Of a stretch of 29,495 nucleotides of DNA, positions 1 through 8,073 are shown one piece after another. The stretch is from NCBI GenBank assembly GCA_002340325.1, contig DDLV01000090.1, positions 1-29,495 of the forward strand, given 5' to 3'. A model generated the notes under the pieces. It had not been told where the DNA came from and did no database searches. It saw nothing but the letters and a program-made list of their open reading frames with translations. The translations under genes were made by a program, and so were the position numbers. Positions within the stretch are counted from its first letter, which is position 1; each line of letters opens with the position of its first letter. This DNA is from Glaciecola sp. UBA2563. Its GTDB lineage: Bacteria; Pseudomonadota; Gammaproteobacteria; Enterobacterales; Alteromonadaceae.

Positions 1-1531
1 CCGCCACACACATAATGACGCCGTAGAAGAACAATAGTGTGTCCCACTCTGCACGAGCGACTTTGTCCATAACATCAAACTCTTTTACATCAGCGCGTTT
101 TTCTGTCATGTCTTCAAACATTTCAACAGCACCAATATTGTTACCATTTTCATCTTTAATCGGCGCTGCACTGAACATCAAGTAAGCTCCAAGATTCTCA
201 AAATAGTTGGCCGCATCGTATGACTTGCCGTCAAGTGGATTATCTCGATATTGTCCTCGATAGTGCTGACGCACGCCGGTTTCAGATTTGTCCTCTAACA
301 CGACATCTGCGAGTGTCGGGCGTTCATTTTTGTAAAATGCTTTCCACTGATTGTTTGTACCGATCATTTCTTCAGCCTTGATGCCAGTTAACTGCTCAAG
401 CGCTGCGTTCCAGTGCGTCACTTTATGCTCATTATCAACAATAAAGGCCGGGTACGGTTGGTCATGGATGTGACTGCCAATATCTTTGCCGTATTTCTGT
501 AACACATTAAGTGGATTGTTCTGTGTTTCTTTGCGCCCGCCAAAGATGGAATCAGCCATCAAGGATCGACCCTCTTGACGTTTTAAGTAGAACGAATATA
601 AACCGAGATAGCCCATCCCGAACATCATGCCCGCTGCTGGTGGTAGGTGTAAGGCACTGTGGAAAGTGACCGCAGTGACAATAGTGGCTAAGAATAGACC
701 TATCATTACTCTTGCGCCTTGTTTCATAACTACCTGTTCATTTGATGCTTGAGGCGTACCAGCTGGTAATGCGAAGTTCATGATAATAGCAGGGACTAAC
801 CAGTTAATGACAGAAGGGATGAAAATAGGCATGAATTGTAAAAACTCTACCTTACCTTTTTGCCAAACCATCAAGGTTGTAATATCACCAAATGGAGAAA
901 ACGCGCCGCCAGCATTCGCTGCGATAACTACGTTGATACATGCAATTGAGACGAACTTATAGTCTTTTCCACCAACGGCCATGACAACCGCACCCATTAA
1001 TAATGCGGTTGTTAGGTTATCAGCAATGGGAGAGATGAAAAATGCCAGAACACCGGTTATCCAAAATACTTTTTTCAAAGAATAACCTTGTGATACGAGG
1101 TAGGCTCGCAATGCTTGAAACACATTTCGTTCTTCAAGTGCGTTGATATAGGTCATCGCTACAAGCAAGAAAAGGAATAACTCAGCGTATTCAATGATCG
1201 CGTGTTTGATTGCGTCGTGTGCGTAATCTGACAAGCCAACACTGTTGAATGCTAGCGCTACTAATATCCAGATGATCCCAGCGGCAAACAGCACTGGTTT
1301 ACTCTTTAGCAGGTGTATCTCTTCTTCGAACGGCACTAATGAGTATGCCAAGACAAAAATAGCAACGGCAGCATAACCGTAAAAAGTTGCACTTAGATCG
1401 GGTATTTGTATCGCTTCCCCCCCACCGGATGCAGCAAGTGCGCTAAATGGAAATAACAATAAGCTAAAAACAACGAGCAAAAAGCGAGCGCTTGATGAAT
1501 GAGCAAGCGAGCGGATCGACGGCAAGTTCAT
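1..1531 (-). CDS. nhaD: NhaD-family Na+/H+ antiporter with inserted PAS domain (3' end outside window)
   Basis: Inner-membrane sodium/proton antiporter of the NhaD (ion transporter superfamily) type, exporting Na+ in exchange for H+. The frame from ATG at 1531 stays open for 510 codons to the left edge. The N-terminus is a hydrophobic leader ending near LFPFSALAA, followed by many membrane segments. The conserved stretch ISPIADNLTTALLMGAVV lies around residues 165-182, and FSPFGDITTLMVW follows. After about residue 320 the membrane pattern is interrupted by a soluble stretch (about 345-478) that reads as a PAS domain: PAFIVDNEHKVTHWNAALEQ, LTGIKAEEMIG, and GAVEMFEDMTEKR at its end. The membrane part resumes with EWDTLLFFYGVIMCVAG at 494-510. 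The family assignment is firm. Calling the insert PAS is also fairly secure from its end motifs. The role of the insert (redox, ligand or flavin sensing) cannot be told. The Shine-Dalgarno is weak (GGAA). Confidence 0.9.
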   Translation of the reverse strand, partial: MNLPSIRSLAHSSSARFLLVVFSLLLFPFSALAASGGGEAIQIPDLSATFYGYAAVAIFVLAYSLVPFEEEIHLLKSKPVLFAAGIIWILVALAFNSVGLSDYAHDAIKHAIIEYAELFLFLLVAMTYINALEERNVFQALRAYLVSQGYSLKKVFWITGVLAFFISPIADNLTTALLMGAVVMAVGGKDYKFVSIACINVVIAANAGGAFSPFGDITTLMVWQKGKVEFLQFMPIFIPSVINWLVPAIIMNFALPAGTPQASNEQVVMKQGARVMIGLFLATIVTAVTFHSALHLPPAAGMMFGMGYLGLYSFYLKRQEGRSLMADSIFGGRKETQNNPLNVLQKYGKDIGSHIHDQPYPAFIVDNEHKVTHWNAALEQLTGIKAEEMIGTNNQWKAFYKNERPTLADVVLEDKSETGVRQHYRGQYRDNPLDGKSYDAANYFENLGAYLMFSAAPIKDENGNNIGAVEMFEDMTEKRADVKEFDVMDKVARAEWDTLLFFYGVIMCVA

Positions 1532-1560
1532 AGAGAGTTCCAATGGCTAAATGTAGTGTG

Positions 1561-1621
1561 TTGTAATTGCAAGGCAAGCTAACACCTTGTATTAGCGCAA
1601 ACAATTACACCTTTGGTGGAG
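1561..1621 (-). promoter_or_regulatory. Structured leader candidate of nhaD
   Basis: A perfect 8-base inverted repeat (TGTAATTG at 1562-1569 with CAATTACA at 1602-1609) encloses a second one (GCTAA 1578-1582 with TTAGC 1592-1596). A small CACC-TTT-GGTG hairpin follows at 1609-1619. On the transcribed strand this folds about 30-80 bases upstream of the nhaD start. It could be a protein operator or a folded mRNA leader. No known riboswitch consensus was recognised. Confidence 0.35.
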
Positions 1622-1890
1622 GCAGAGTGGTCAAATAGCGCGGGTTAACGAAATAATGCACGTTGAAAGGATAGTTATATTTTAAGAGGTATATTAAATA
1701 TTACGCTTGTGAATGGCTTTTTTATTTAGCATAACTAAGTTCTGTAATGATTAGCTAAGTAAATAGAAAGTCGCCGGAAGACTGAAAAAGTCAGAGATAT
1801 CGTTTTGTTATCATTTATTTTTTAGCACATCTATATGTTTTTGCTACTAAATAAATTTACAAGCAGAGCTAATAAAACACTTTTTAGAAC

Positions 1891-1919
1891 ATAAAAAAGG
1901 GCATACAACTACGCCCTCT
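1891..1919 (-). terminator. Rho-independent terminator after the 42-residue membrane protein gene
   Basis: On the minus strand the sequence reads AGGGCGTA, loop GTTG, TATGCCCT, then a run of T. This is an 8-pair stem with one G-T pair (plus-strand positions 1910-1917 and 1898-1905), followed by the T run at 1897-1893. It lies 26 bases past the stop codon of the small gene ending at 1945 and should separate it from nhaD. Confidence 0.75.
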
Positions 1920-1944
1920 TCAATAATTGAATCATTTTTGTAAA

Positions 1945-2073
1945 CTATATGTAAAAACTACTGTTATAACTCACAGTTATGACAACACCTATTCCGACAA
2001 ACACAAGCTTTGCTGCGAGCATAATTCCCATGTTTTTCCAAAACTTATTATCACTTTTCTCATCTTCTGACAT
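1945..2073 (-). CDS. 42-residue single-pass membrane microprotein
   Basis: This short frame starts at ATG 2073 and ends at TAG 1945. The peptide has a charged N-terminus (MSEDEKSDNKFWKN) and then one continuous hydrophobic helix (MGIMLAAKLVFVGIGVVITV, residues 15-34), ending in SYNSSFYI. The start is supported by an AGGAG Shine-Dalgarno 8 bases upstream, and the stop is followed 26 bases later by a good terminator. Together these make a complete, self-contained transcription unit end. I do not recognise the family. The topology suggests an inner-membrane microprotein, of the size class that often regulates a larger transporter or enzyme. The nearest membrane protein on the same strand is NhaD, but any link to it is only positional. 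The frame is below the usual annotation cutoff. Confidence 0.65.
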   Translation of the reverse strand: MSEDEKSDNKFWKNMGIMLAAKLVFVGIGVVITVSYNSSFYI

Positions 2074-2221
2074 CTATAGGACTCCTATCAAATCAATTGT
2101 TGCTCGACATATCTCACGTTAGTTCTCGTAAGATTACTACTTGCAATAATCTATTACTTCTTGCCATTAAGTCTGGTTCACAGTATAGAAAACAGGAGGT
2201 CCCAAAACGTATGTTTATTCA

Positions 2222-2524
2222 TTAGTCTTCGTGATTTTTAATAAGTTGAACTAACCGAAACTCTAGTGCATCGGCAATATAAATAAGGTCATGTCGTTGT
2301 TGCGCCCTGATTATGTCTTCACATAATCGTTCTAATGTACCCTGTTTTATTGGTGCAAAGTGCCCGATGGTTTGCATCAAGCTGTCAATTAACGCAACTA
2401 ATAGGACATTCGCTTCACCTTCAAACCCTAAACGAAAATGATTGGCGGCGTTGACTGCTTCATTGCATATTGTATTTATAGCGTCATGTGCACTATCGCG
2501 CTGATGATGTTTTAGATTTGCCAT
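2222..2524 (-). CDS. Small helical protein paired with the DUF115 protein
   Basis: A 100-residue soluble, predicted all-helical protein (NAANHFRLGFEGEANVLLVA; ending AQQRHDLIYIADALEFRLVQ). It has no signal peptide or membrane segment and no catalytic motif that I recognise. Its ATG at 2524 lies inside the last codons of the upstream DUF115 gene (13-base overlap) and is preceded by AAGGGA seven bases away, so the two are translationally coupled. The overlap argues that the two products act together, perhaps as an enzyme and a small partner or chaperone. The function is unknown. The neighbourhood (motility accessory factor-like protein, CheW-type protein) makes a motility role the first guess. 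Confidence 0.75.
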   Translation of the reverse strand: MANLKHHQRDSAHDAINTICNEAVNAANHFRLGFEGEANVLLVALIDSLMQTIGHFAPIKQGTLERLCEDIIRAQQRHDLIYIADALEFRLVQLIKNHED

Positions 2525-3762
2525 ATGCTTGTCCCTTCGATTTTTGCTCCTTTTTCACTGCCGTTGATAAATTGAATGTCCGGGTTCTTTTCAATGTACC
2601 TTTCTAAATCGCGCAAGTATGACCGCAGATTTGCCATTGTGGGCACTCGCTGGCCTAGCCCATTGACCACCCACTGCGTTGCGATTTCGGCGGATTGCTC
2701 ATAAGAGTTCTCATTGCCTTTTGCGTGGCTTTTGCCATACACAAACGAAAAGTCTGTCCCTAATAAGCGTATTTTTTTTGCACCCAGCATTTTTGCTAAA
2801 TCAACAGAGGGGTGAATAACACTCCCCGCTGAAAAAAGCGGTTCAAGTGATGCATGTTTTTTTACTTCCGCATACATAGGAGTATCGCTATAGCTTGCAT
2901 AGCGCTGACCCTGCCAGCGAGTTAATAAGTCACCGTCAGAGTTTGGGAAATACACCAATGCAGTATCTTTGAGTTGGTGGTATGCGCTATCTTCGAATAA
3001 TTTTGAACTTGTATGGTCAATCGACACGACGATATTTGGGACTATTCCATTGGTGAGTAACGTATTTATAGACGCGTCAACTGCAATCAGAAAAGGCCTG
3101 TGTTTTTTGAGCCAAGCAAGATGATCGGCTAACGTCGGACCTGCGCCGCAGACAAATATATCTGTCACGTTATTAAGCGCTAACGCACTTATTGGGGGAT
3201 CTTGTCTGACAAAAGACAAGTTTTGCATCATCCGTTGACTAAACTCAGCTTCAGATTGAAAACGCTTTGATACAAACTGATGATTTAATTCAATCGCAAT
3301 ACGATCGCGCAATTGCGCACTTCGGTTATCACACAGTGACATTTCGGAGGGCAGTGCGAGAAAAGGAAAAACTACATCTGGGACAGACTCAGAAGTATGC
3401 AACTCTACTCGGTCATCAGATAACCAAGATGTTTGATCGGTAACATTGAGGGAACACCAAAATACCTCTACATTCAAAATAACCACATGTAGTTTTGATA
3501 AGTTTTCTCTCTTTAGCAATATTTCTTGGCAGTCGCCAAGACCTGTACCAAATATATGGGCTAAGCCGCTTTCTTGTGGGATCAGCGACGTTTGAAGCTG
3601 TGCTTCTTTGTTTCGATCTACATTGCTTGTGAGCTGAATTTGGTTGATGACAAGCGTATGTTCTTTAACGTCGACGAAAAGACCTGGCTTTGTAATAGAC
3701 ATAAGTTCAGACGCAATAGCAGGCCAGCGTTTTCCTATTATGTCCACATGTGTTTCAAACAT
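2512..3762 (-). CDS. DUF115 / MptE-like motility accessory factor-type protein
   Basis: A 416-residue soluble protein of the DUF115 family, which includes archaeal 6-hydroxymethylpterin diphosphokinase MptE and bacterial Maf (motility accessory factor) proteins implicated in flagellin glycosylation. The family core is clear: FVCGAGPTLADHLAWLKKH (about residues 203-221), then FLIAVDASINTLLTNGIVPN and IVVSIDHT. Near 330-350 it reads IRLLGTDFSFVYGKSHAKGN, and the C-terminal tail has NLRSYLRDLERYI. About 190 N-terminal residues carry no recognisable domain, as in many Maf proteins. It is followed by an overlapping 100-residue gene. Whether it transfers nonulosonate sugar to flagellin or has another nucleotide-sugar-related role cannot be decided here, because no flagellin or nonulosonate genes are in the window. 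Confidence 0.82.
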   Translation of the reverse strand: MFETHVDIIGKRWPAIASELMSITKPGLFVDVKEHTLVINQIQLTSNVDRNKEAQLQTSLIPQESGLAHIFGTGLGDCQEILLKRENLSKLHVVILNVEVFWCSLNVTDQTSWLSDDRVELHTSESVPDVVFPFLALPSEMSLCDNRSAQLRDRIAIELNHQFVSKRFQSEAEFSQRMMQNLSFVRQDPPISALALNNVTDIFVCGAGPTLADHLAWLKKHRPFLIAVDASINTLLTNGIVPNIVVSIDHTSSKLFEDSAYHQLKDTALVYFPNSDGDLLTRWQGQRYASYSDTPMYAEVKKHASLEPLFSAGSVIHPSVDLAKMLGAKKIRLLGTDFSFVYGKSHAKGNENSYEQSAEIATQWVVNGLGQRVPTMANLRSYLRDLERYIEKNPDIQFINGSEKGAKIEGTSIWQI

Positions 3763-3784
3763 TACATGCCGCTTCTACATTCAT

Positions 3785-3802
3785 GCATAAACAGTTTTAT
3801 GC
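3785..3802. other. Short perfect hairpin between two minus-strand genes
   Basis: GCATAAA, loop CAGT, TTTATGC: a 7-pair stem in the 68-base gap after the Cache-CheW gene and before the DUF115 gene. It has no T run on the minus strand, so it is not a classical terminator. It may only slow transcription or stabilise an mRNA end. Confidence 0.3.
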
Positions 3803-3830
3803 TTATCACTTAAGTTTTGCCTAATGCTTG

Positions 3831-6446
3831 TTAGTTAAGTTCTTTTAGTACTTCATTAATCGTAGAGGTATCGCCACTTAATACCAAGTTTAATAACTTG
3901 TCTGGCGCCAATACTATGAGCATGGAGCTTCTGTTATCTTCGTCACCTGGTCTCACAACGCTATCAATAAACTGCGCTTGCCCCGTCATCACCTTATTCA
4001 TATCAGTAAATCTATCGAGACTGATTTCAGGGATATCGCCAAGCGAATCCACTAGTACCCCCATCATGCCTTTATGCGTATTAACGATCACAATTTGATT
4101 ACCTTCTAACTGCCCTTTTCCCGATGAACCGTCAAGTGCATTGCCTAGATTTAACACGGGTACTAGGTTGTCTTTATAACGCGTCTTTCCTGCCAACACA
4201 GATGCACTTTCATGGTGTATTGACAGATGTTCAACACCAATGGCTTCAACGATTTGAGCGCATCGAAATGCTAACCAGTTATCTTGAACATAAAATGTCG
4301 CCAGCTCTTCATTTTCACCGACGTCATCGTATGCCTTGCTCGTCAGCGACATTATCTCGCTATTTTTCTTTTTATGGTTTGTCTTGGTATCACTAATTTC
4401 TCCTAGCAACATAAATACCAAAGCAATAACGTCGTTTTCATATTTGTCAGTATCGCTTTTGTATTCGCGATAACCAGCACTTGTGCTTACACCAACAGCG
4501 TAATAACTACCGTCCAATTCGATAATTTTAGATAATGATTCACCATTGTCATATCCGAATACATCTTCGGACATGTTAAGCATTTCACCCGTTATAAATC
4601 GATCTGATGTACTCGAAATAACTAGACCTTTTCTATCAACAAAAACTGCAAAACCATTTGCTAAATGAGCGCTATCATCTTCGCTCATCAGTGTATCTGC
4701 CAACATTTGTGTAAATTCTGGCTCACTGTCAAATACAATACCAATGCCACCTACGACCTCGCTACTGATGGAATTGGCAGTAATCGATGCGCCGTAGATA
4801 TAGGTATATCGATTGTTGTACAAGTCAGTGGATTCAAATTTAGACACTGAGTACTGTTGCGAATCTCGAATTGAAAGGGTGTTTTTCACCCATTCTTGCT
4901 CCAACGTTGTACCGACGAGTTTTTCTTCTGATGGGTTTGAAACCGCGAGCACTTTACCATTCTTATCGTATACAAAAAGATTTGTATACACGGTGTACAA
5001 GTCATTAATATATCTAAGAATATCCGAGAGTGTTCTTTGGTCTTGTGAAGACGCTTCGCGTTGTGACAAAATAACCCGAAATGCTGAGGTCAACGCCCAC
5101 TAACGGCAATCATTTGCCCGCTCGTACAAATTTCGATCCATGATATCAATAGCTAGCGATGCTAAAAACTTAACGTCATTGAGTATTGATGACACAACTG
5201 TTTGATGTAACTGAGCGATCGAGCGCTCGAATACGCGCTTTGTTTGCGAACCTGTATTTCCAATCTCGGCAAGCAATATTTTGATTGAGTTCGAACCTTG
5301 ATCACCGCTTTTCATACTTTGACTCACGTTGCCGTTCCACACCGTGCGTTCTAAATCCGCTTCAATAGAATCAGCACTGCTAGGAATACTCCTTAAGCTT
5401 TCACTAAACAGGCTTGGATCTTGCATCACGGAGGCGAGCACTTGCGGCGCAATGTCCTGAATACTCGCATCGGACCCGTTAGATTTGAAACACTGCTCAA
5501 TCGGCACCATGACATGTCCAAGCCAGCCTAATCCATCAAACCCTTGATAACCATTGGTCTTACATGTTTTTGCGATGTATGTTCTGCCAGAAAAATCTAT
5601 TAAGTCGTAATCTACATCGATAGCGGGCTTTATTTGAGCGCCTAATGGGAGTTGGTATTTATCACTACTTGCGATAACTTCTCCGTCTCTATCGAGAAGA
5701 GAAATCACAGACTTGTCAGTTGCCGTGGTGAGATTTTTGAAGATGCCACGCATTTCATTTTCGAACTTAAAGCATAAGCAGAGCACACCTAGCGGCTTAG
5801 AATCCTTATTGTTTGTCTCGCAAACTCGATAAGAATAAATTAACGACTTATTATCGGCTGGCATCAAATCGCTATAACGATATGTTTCTACGTAATCTTC
5901 TCGCGTTGACAATGATTCCTCAATTAACGGATCTTTAGAAAATGTTATTTCGTTGGTTTCGTCAAGTTGAGCGAGAACTCTTCCATCTGGCGTAAGTAAA
6001 ATGATGTTGTGATAAACCGAATACTTGGCTACATACTGCTCAAATCTTGATACTAGCTGGTTGACGTCCGCAGTTGTATGCGTTGACTCTCTTAAGAATT
6101 TTCGAATGTCATCATCGGTTGCCAAAAAACCTATATCTGCGGTTCGTTCAAATAAGTTTCTAATCACGATATCGACGGCGACTTGAGACTTTGAATTGAT
6201 ATCAAGGACCACTTTTTGCAAACTCTCACTTGCCAAATTTATCAATAAGTCTGTTGTAAGCGATTTAAATCCATTTCTGATTTGCGTCATGTCAGTTCTA
6301 GAACCGGACATCTGCCCCAAGATAGTGAGGAGATCCCAGTTTTGACCTAACGTGGATAGTTGCTCCCTTGAGTCATTAACCGAAGAAATATGCTCAATGA
6401 TACCTTCTAGATTTGCCGGTATCTCAATGTCTTTATATTGTGCCAC
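3831..6446 (-). pseudogene. Double-sensor (Cache-like) CheW protein interrupted by an in-frame TAG
   Basis: One reading frame of 872 codons runs from GTG 6446 (AAGGG seven bases upstream) to a stop at 3831, broken once by TAG at codon 449 (5102-5100). Both sides are well-preserved parts of a single protein. Part one (1-448) has a Cache-like sensor: YHNIILLTPDGRVLAQLDET, a second half-domain SVISLLDRDGEVIASSDKY, and ends MDRNLYERANDCR. Part two continues directly with WALTSAFR, a second Cache-like module (NLFVYDKNGKVLAVSNPSEE, GFAVFVDRKGLVISSTSD) and a C-terminal CheW domain (about 715-866). The family hallmark is DRNLYERxxDxRWWA, so TAG stands where a Trp codon (TGG) belongs, one base away. 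CheW would link it to a CheA signalling array. No membrane segment is visible, so the sensors appear cytoplasmic. A TTG at 5093 could in principle start the second half, but I see no Shine-Dalgarno that favours it. Confidence 0.85.
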
Positions 6447-6530
6447 GAATTAACCCTTTGAGTGATTCTGTAAAAAAAATGATGCTTGGTGCATAGGGCG
6501 AAAAATTGTTTTTCGAAACGCATGGTTCAG

Positions 6531-6560
6531 CGGTAAGTATTTCGAATGCATTACTTACCG
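6531..6560. promoter_or_regulatory. Inverted repeat upstream of the Cache-CheW gene
   Basis: CGGTAAGTA (6531-6539) and TACTTACCG (6552-6560) form a perfect 9-base dyad with a 12-base centre. It lies 85 bases upstream of the GTG start at 6446, in the gap between divergent genes. It fits an operator for a dimeric regulator better than a terminator, since no T run follows. The regulator is unknown. Confidence 0.4.
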
Positions 6561-6675
6561 ACAAACCTGATATGAAAAGACTGCGTTACATTCTGAATAT
6601 CGGGTGTAACGTAGCAAAGTTTAAGATAAAAATTTATTTCTATTGTTCACAGAGAATTGATATTGTTCTTAGATG

Positions 6676-6839
6676 AATGCAGTTCGCTTGGGCGATTAAG
6701 CGCTAGAGCGGAGGCATGTTTACATGTAAAAGCGTGCGAGCGCAAGGATGCGCGAGCCCGAGCGAACAGGGATGTTGCACAGCGTCTTTTACATGTGAAC
6801 ATGTCCGCAGCTAGCTCAATAGCTCAAACAAACTGCATT
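6676..6839. repeat. Palindromic repeat family A, copy 1
   Basis: A structured element of about 164 bases, nearly symmetrical end to end. The outer arms are AATGCAGTT / AACTGCATT. The middle arms are TTGGGCGATTAAGC with GCTCAATAGCTCAAA, imperfect with G-T pairs. Inner arms CATGTAAAAG / CTTTTACATG enclose two small hairpins: GCGCA-AGGA-TGCGC (6740-6753) and CCC-GAGCGAACA-GGG. The core from CATGTAAAAG to CTTTTACATGTGAA is nearly identical to the copy at 10647-10819. The element occupies the gap between the divergent Cache-CheW and gcdH genes and ends 33 bases before the gcdH start. It is either a MITE-like element or a REP/BIME-like structured repeat; no transposase is nearby. An open frame through it (6657-6851) is an artefact of the repeat. 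Confidence 0.88.
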
Positions 6840-6872
6840 AGACCACATTAAGCAAAGAATAAAGCACAAAAT

Positions 6873-8057
6873 ATGAGCAAAAAACTAACATGGCAACGAA
6901 TGCCTTGGGACGACCCATTCCTGCTGCAAGATCAGTTATCTGAAGAACAGCGCATGGTTCAACAAAGTGCGCGTAAATACGCGACTGATAAGCTGCAACC
7001 TCGAATTATTGACGCCTACCGCGATGAAACTATAGATATTGACATATTCAGGGAAATGGGCGCTCTAGGTCTACTGGGGCCTACCATTGAAGGCTACAAC
7101 TGCGCTGGGCTTGATTATACTAGCTATGGCCTTATAGCAAGAGAAATTGAACGTGTGGATTCTGGTTATCGATCAATGTTTTCAGTGCAATCCTCACTCG
7201 TGATGTATCCAATTTATGCATTTGGTACAGAAGAACAAAAGTCACAATATTTACCCTAATTAGCAAGTGGTGAATACATTGGCTGCTTCGGATTGACTGA
7301 GCCCGATCACGGTTCAGATCCAGGCGGTATGATATCTAAAGCCATTAAAACTAAAGGTGGTTACAAACTTACAGGTACTAAAACCTGGATAAGTAATAGC
7401 CCGATTGCGGATGTTTTTATTGTGTGGGCGAAAACTGAAGATAATGCGATTCGAGGTTTTATCCTTGAAAAAGGTTCAAAAGGCCTAACCACCCCAAAAA
7501 TCACCGGAAAACTTTCGCTTCGTTCCTCGGTCACGGGTCAAATTGTTATGAATGAAGTGTTTGTGCCCGACGCTCAATTGTTGCCCGGCGTCAGCGGACT
7601 TAAAGGCCCGTTTAGTTGCCTTAATAACGCTAGGTATGGCATTTCATGGGGCGTTATGGGAGCTGCTGAAACATGTTGGCACAGTGCTCGACAGTATTGT
7701 TTGGGCAGACGTCAATTCGGCGAGGCTTTGGCAAGTAAGCAGTTAATACAGATCAAACTTGCAGATATGCAAACTGAGATAGGGCTTGGTCTACAAGGTT
7801 GTCTACGCGCAGGAGAATTGTTTTCGCAACACAAAATTTCTGCTGACCTAATTTCATTACTCAAACGAAATAATTGCGGAAAAGCACTCGGTATTGCCAG
7901 AACCTCGAGAGATATGCTTGGCGGCAATGGGATTAGCGAAGAATTTCCAATCATGCGTCATATGATGAATCTAGAATGTGTTAACACATATGAGGGTACA
8001 CATGACATTCACGGTTTGATTTTAGGCAGAAACCAAACCGAAATTAGTGCCTTTTAA
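6873..8057 (+). pseudogene. gcdH: Glutaryl-CoA dehydrogenase interrupted by an in-frame TAA
   Basis: Acyl-CoA dehydrogenase of the glutaryl-CoA dehydrogenase type, which oxidatively decarboxylates glutaryl-CoA to crotonyl-CoA in lysine/tryptophan/glutarate breakdown, passing electrons via FAD to ETF. The frame from ATG 6873 has 395 codons, the normal length, but codon 129 (7257-7259) is TAA. The sequence reads EEQKSQYLP, stop, LASGEYIGCFGLTEPDHGSD; relatives have a Lys at that spot, so AAA to TAA is the simplest change. Everything else is intact: the N-terminal helical domain, FAD/substrate segment GCFGLTEPDHGSDPGGM, TKTWISNSP, the C-terminal helices with GRRQFGEALASKQLIQIKLA, GGNGISEEF, and the catalytic Glu in NTYEGTHDIHGLILGR. 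A TTG at 7293 could restart translation but would drop the first third and part of the FAD pocket. No lysR-type regulator or CoA-transferase gene sits beside it. Confidence 0.88.
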
Positions 8058-8073
8058 ATAGGGGCTAAATCGC

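Larger units (their letters stand above)
1532..1944. other. Intergenic region upstream of nhaD
   Basis: This 413-base stretch lies between the nhaD start and the end of a small membrane-protein gene, both on the minus strand. It holds a nested inverted repeat at 1561-1621 close to nhaD and a factor-independent terminator at 1891-1919. On the minus strand a weak promoter-like pair (TTGCCT, 16 bases, TACATT) lies 20-50 bases upstream of the start. The rest is AT-rich and shows no coding frame I would defend. Confidence 0.6.

Noticed and set aside
3831..5093. Independent CheW gene starting at TTG 5093
   Set aside because: Same frame as the upstream half, six bases from its stop, and the junction lies inside a conserved motif.
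6657..6851. Open frame of 64 codons on the plus strand
   Set aside because: It runs through family A repeat copy 1. Its Arg/Ala-rich peptide is the translation of the palindrome core and the same kind of frame appears in copy 2.
7293..8057. Separate short acyl-CoA dehydrogenase gene starting at TTG 7293
   Set aside because: It is the direct in-frame continuation of gcdH after one stop codon; no ribosome binding site favours an independent start.
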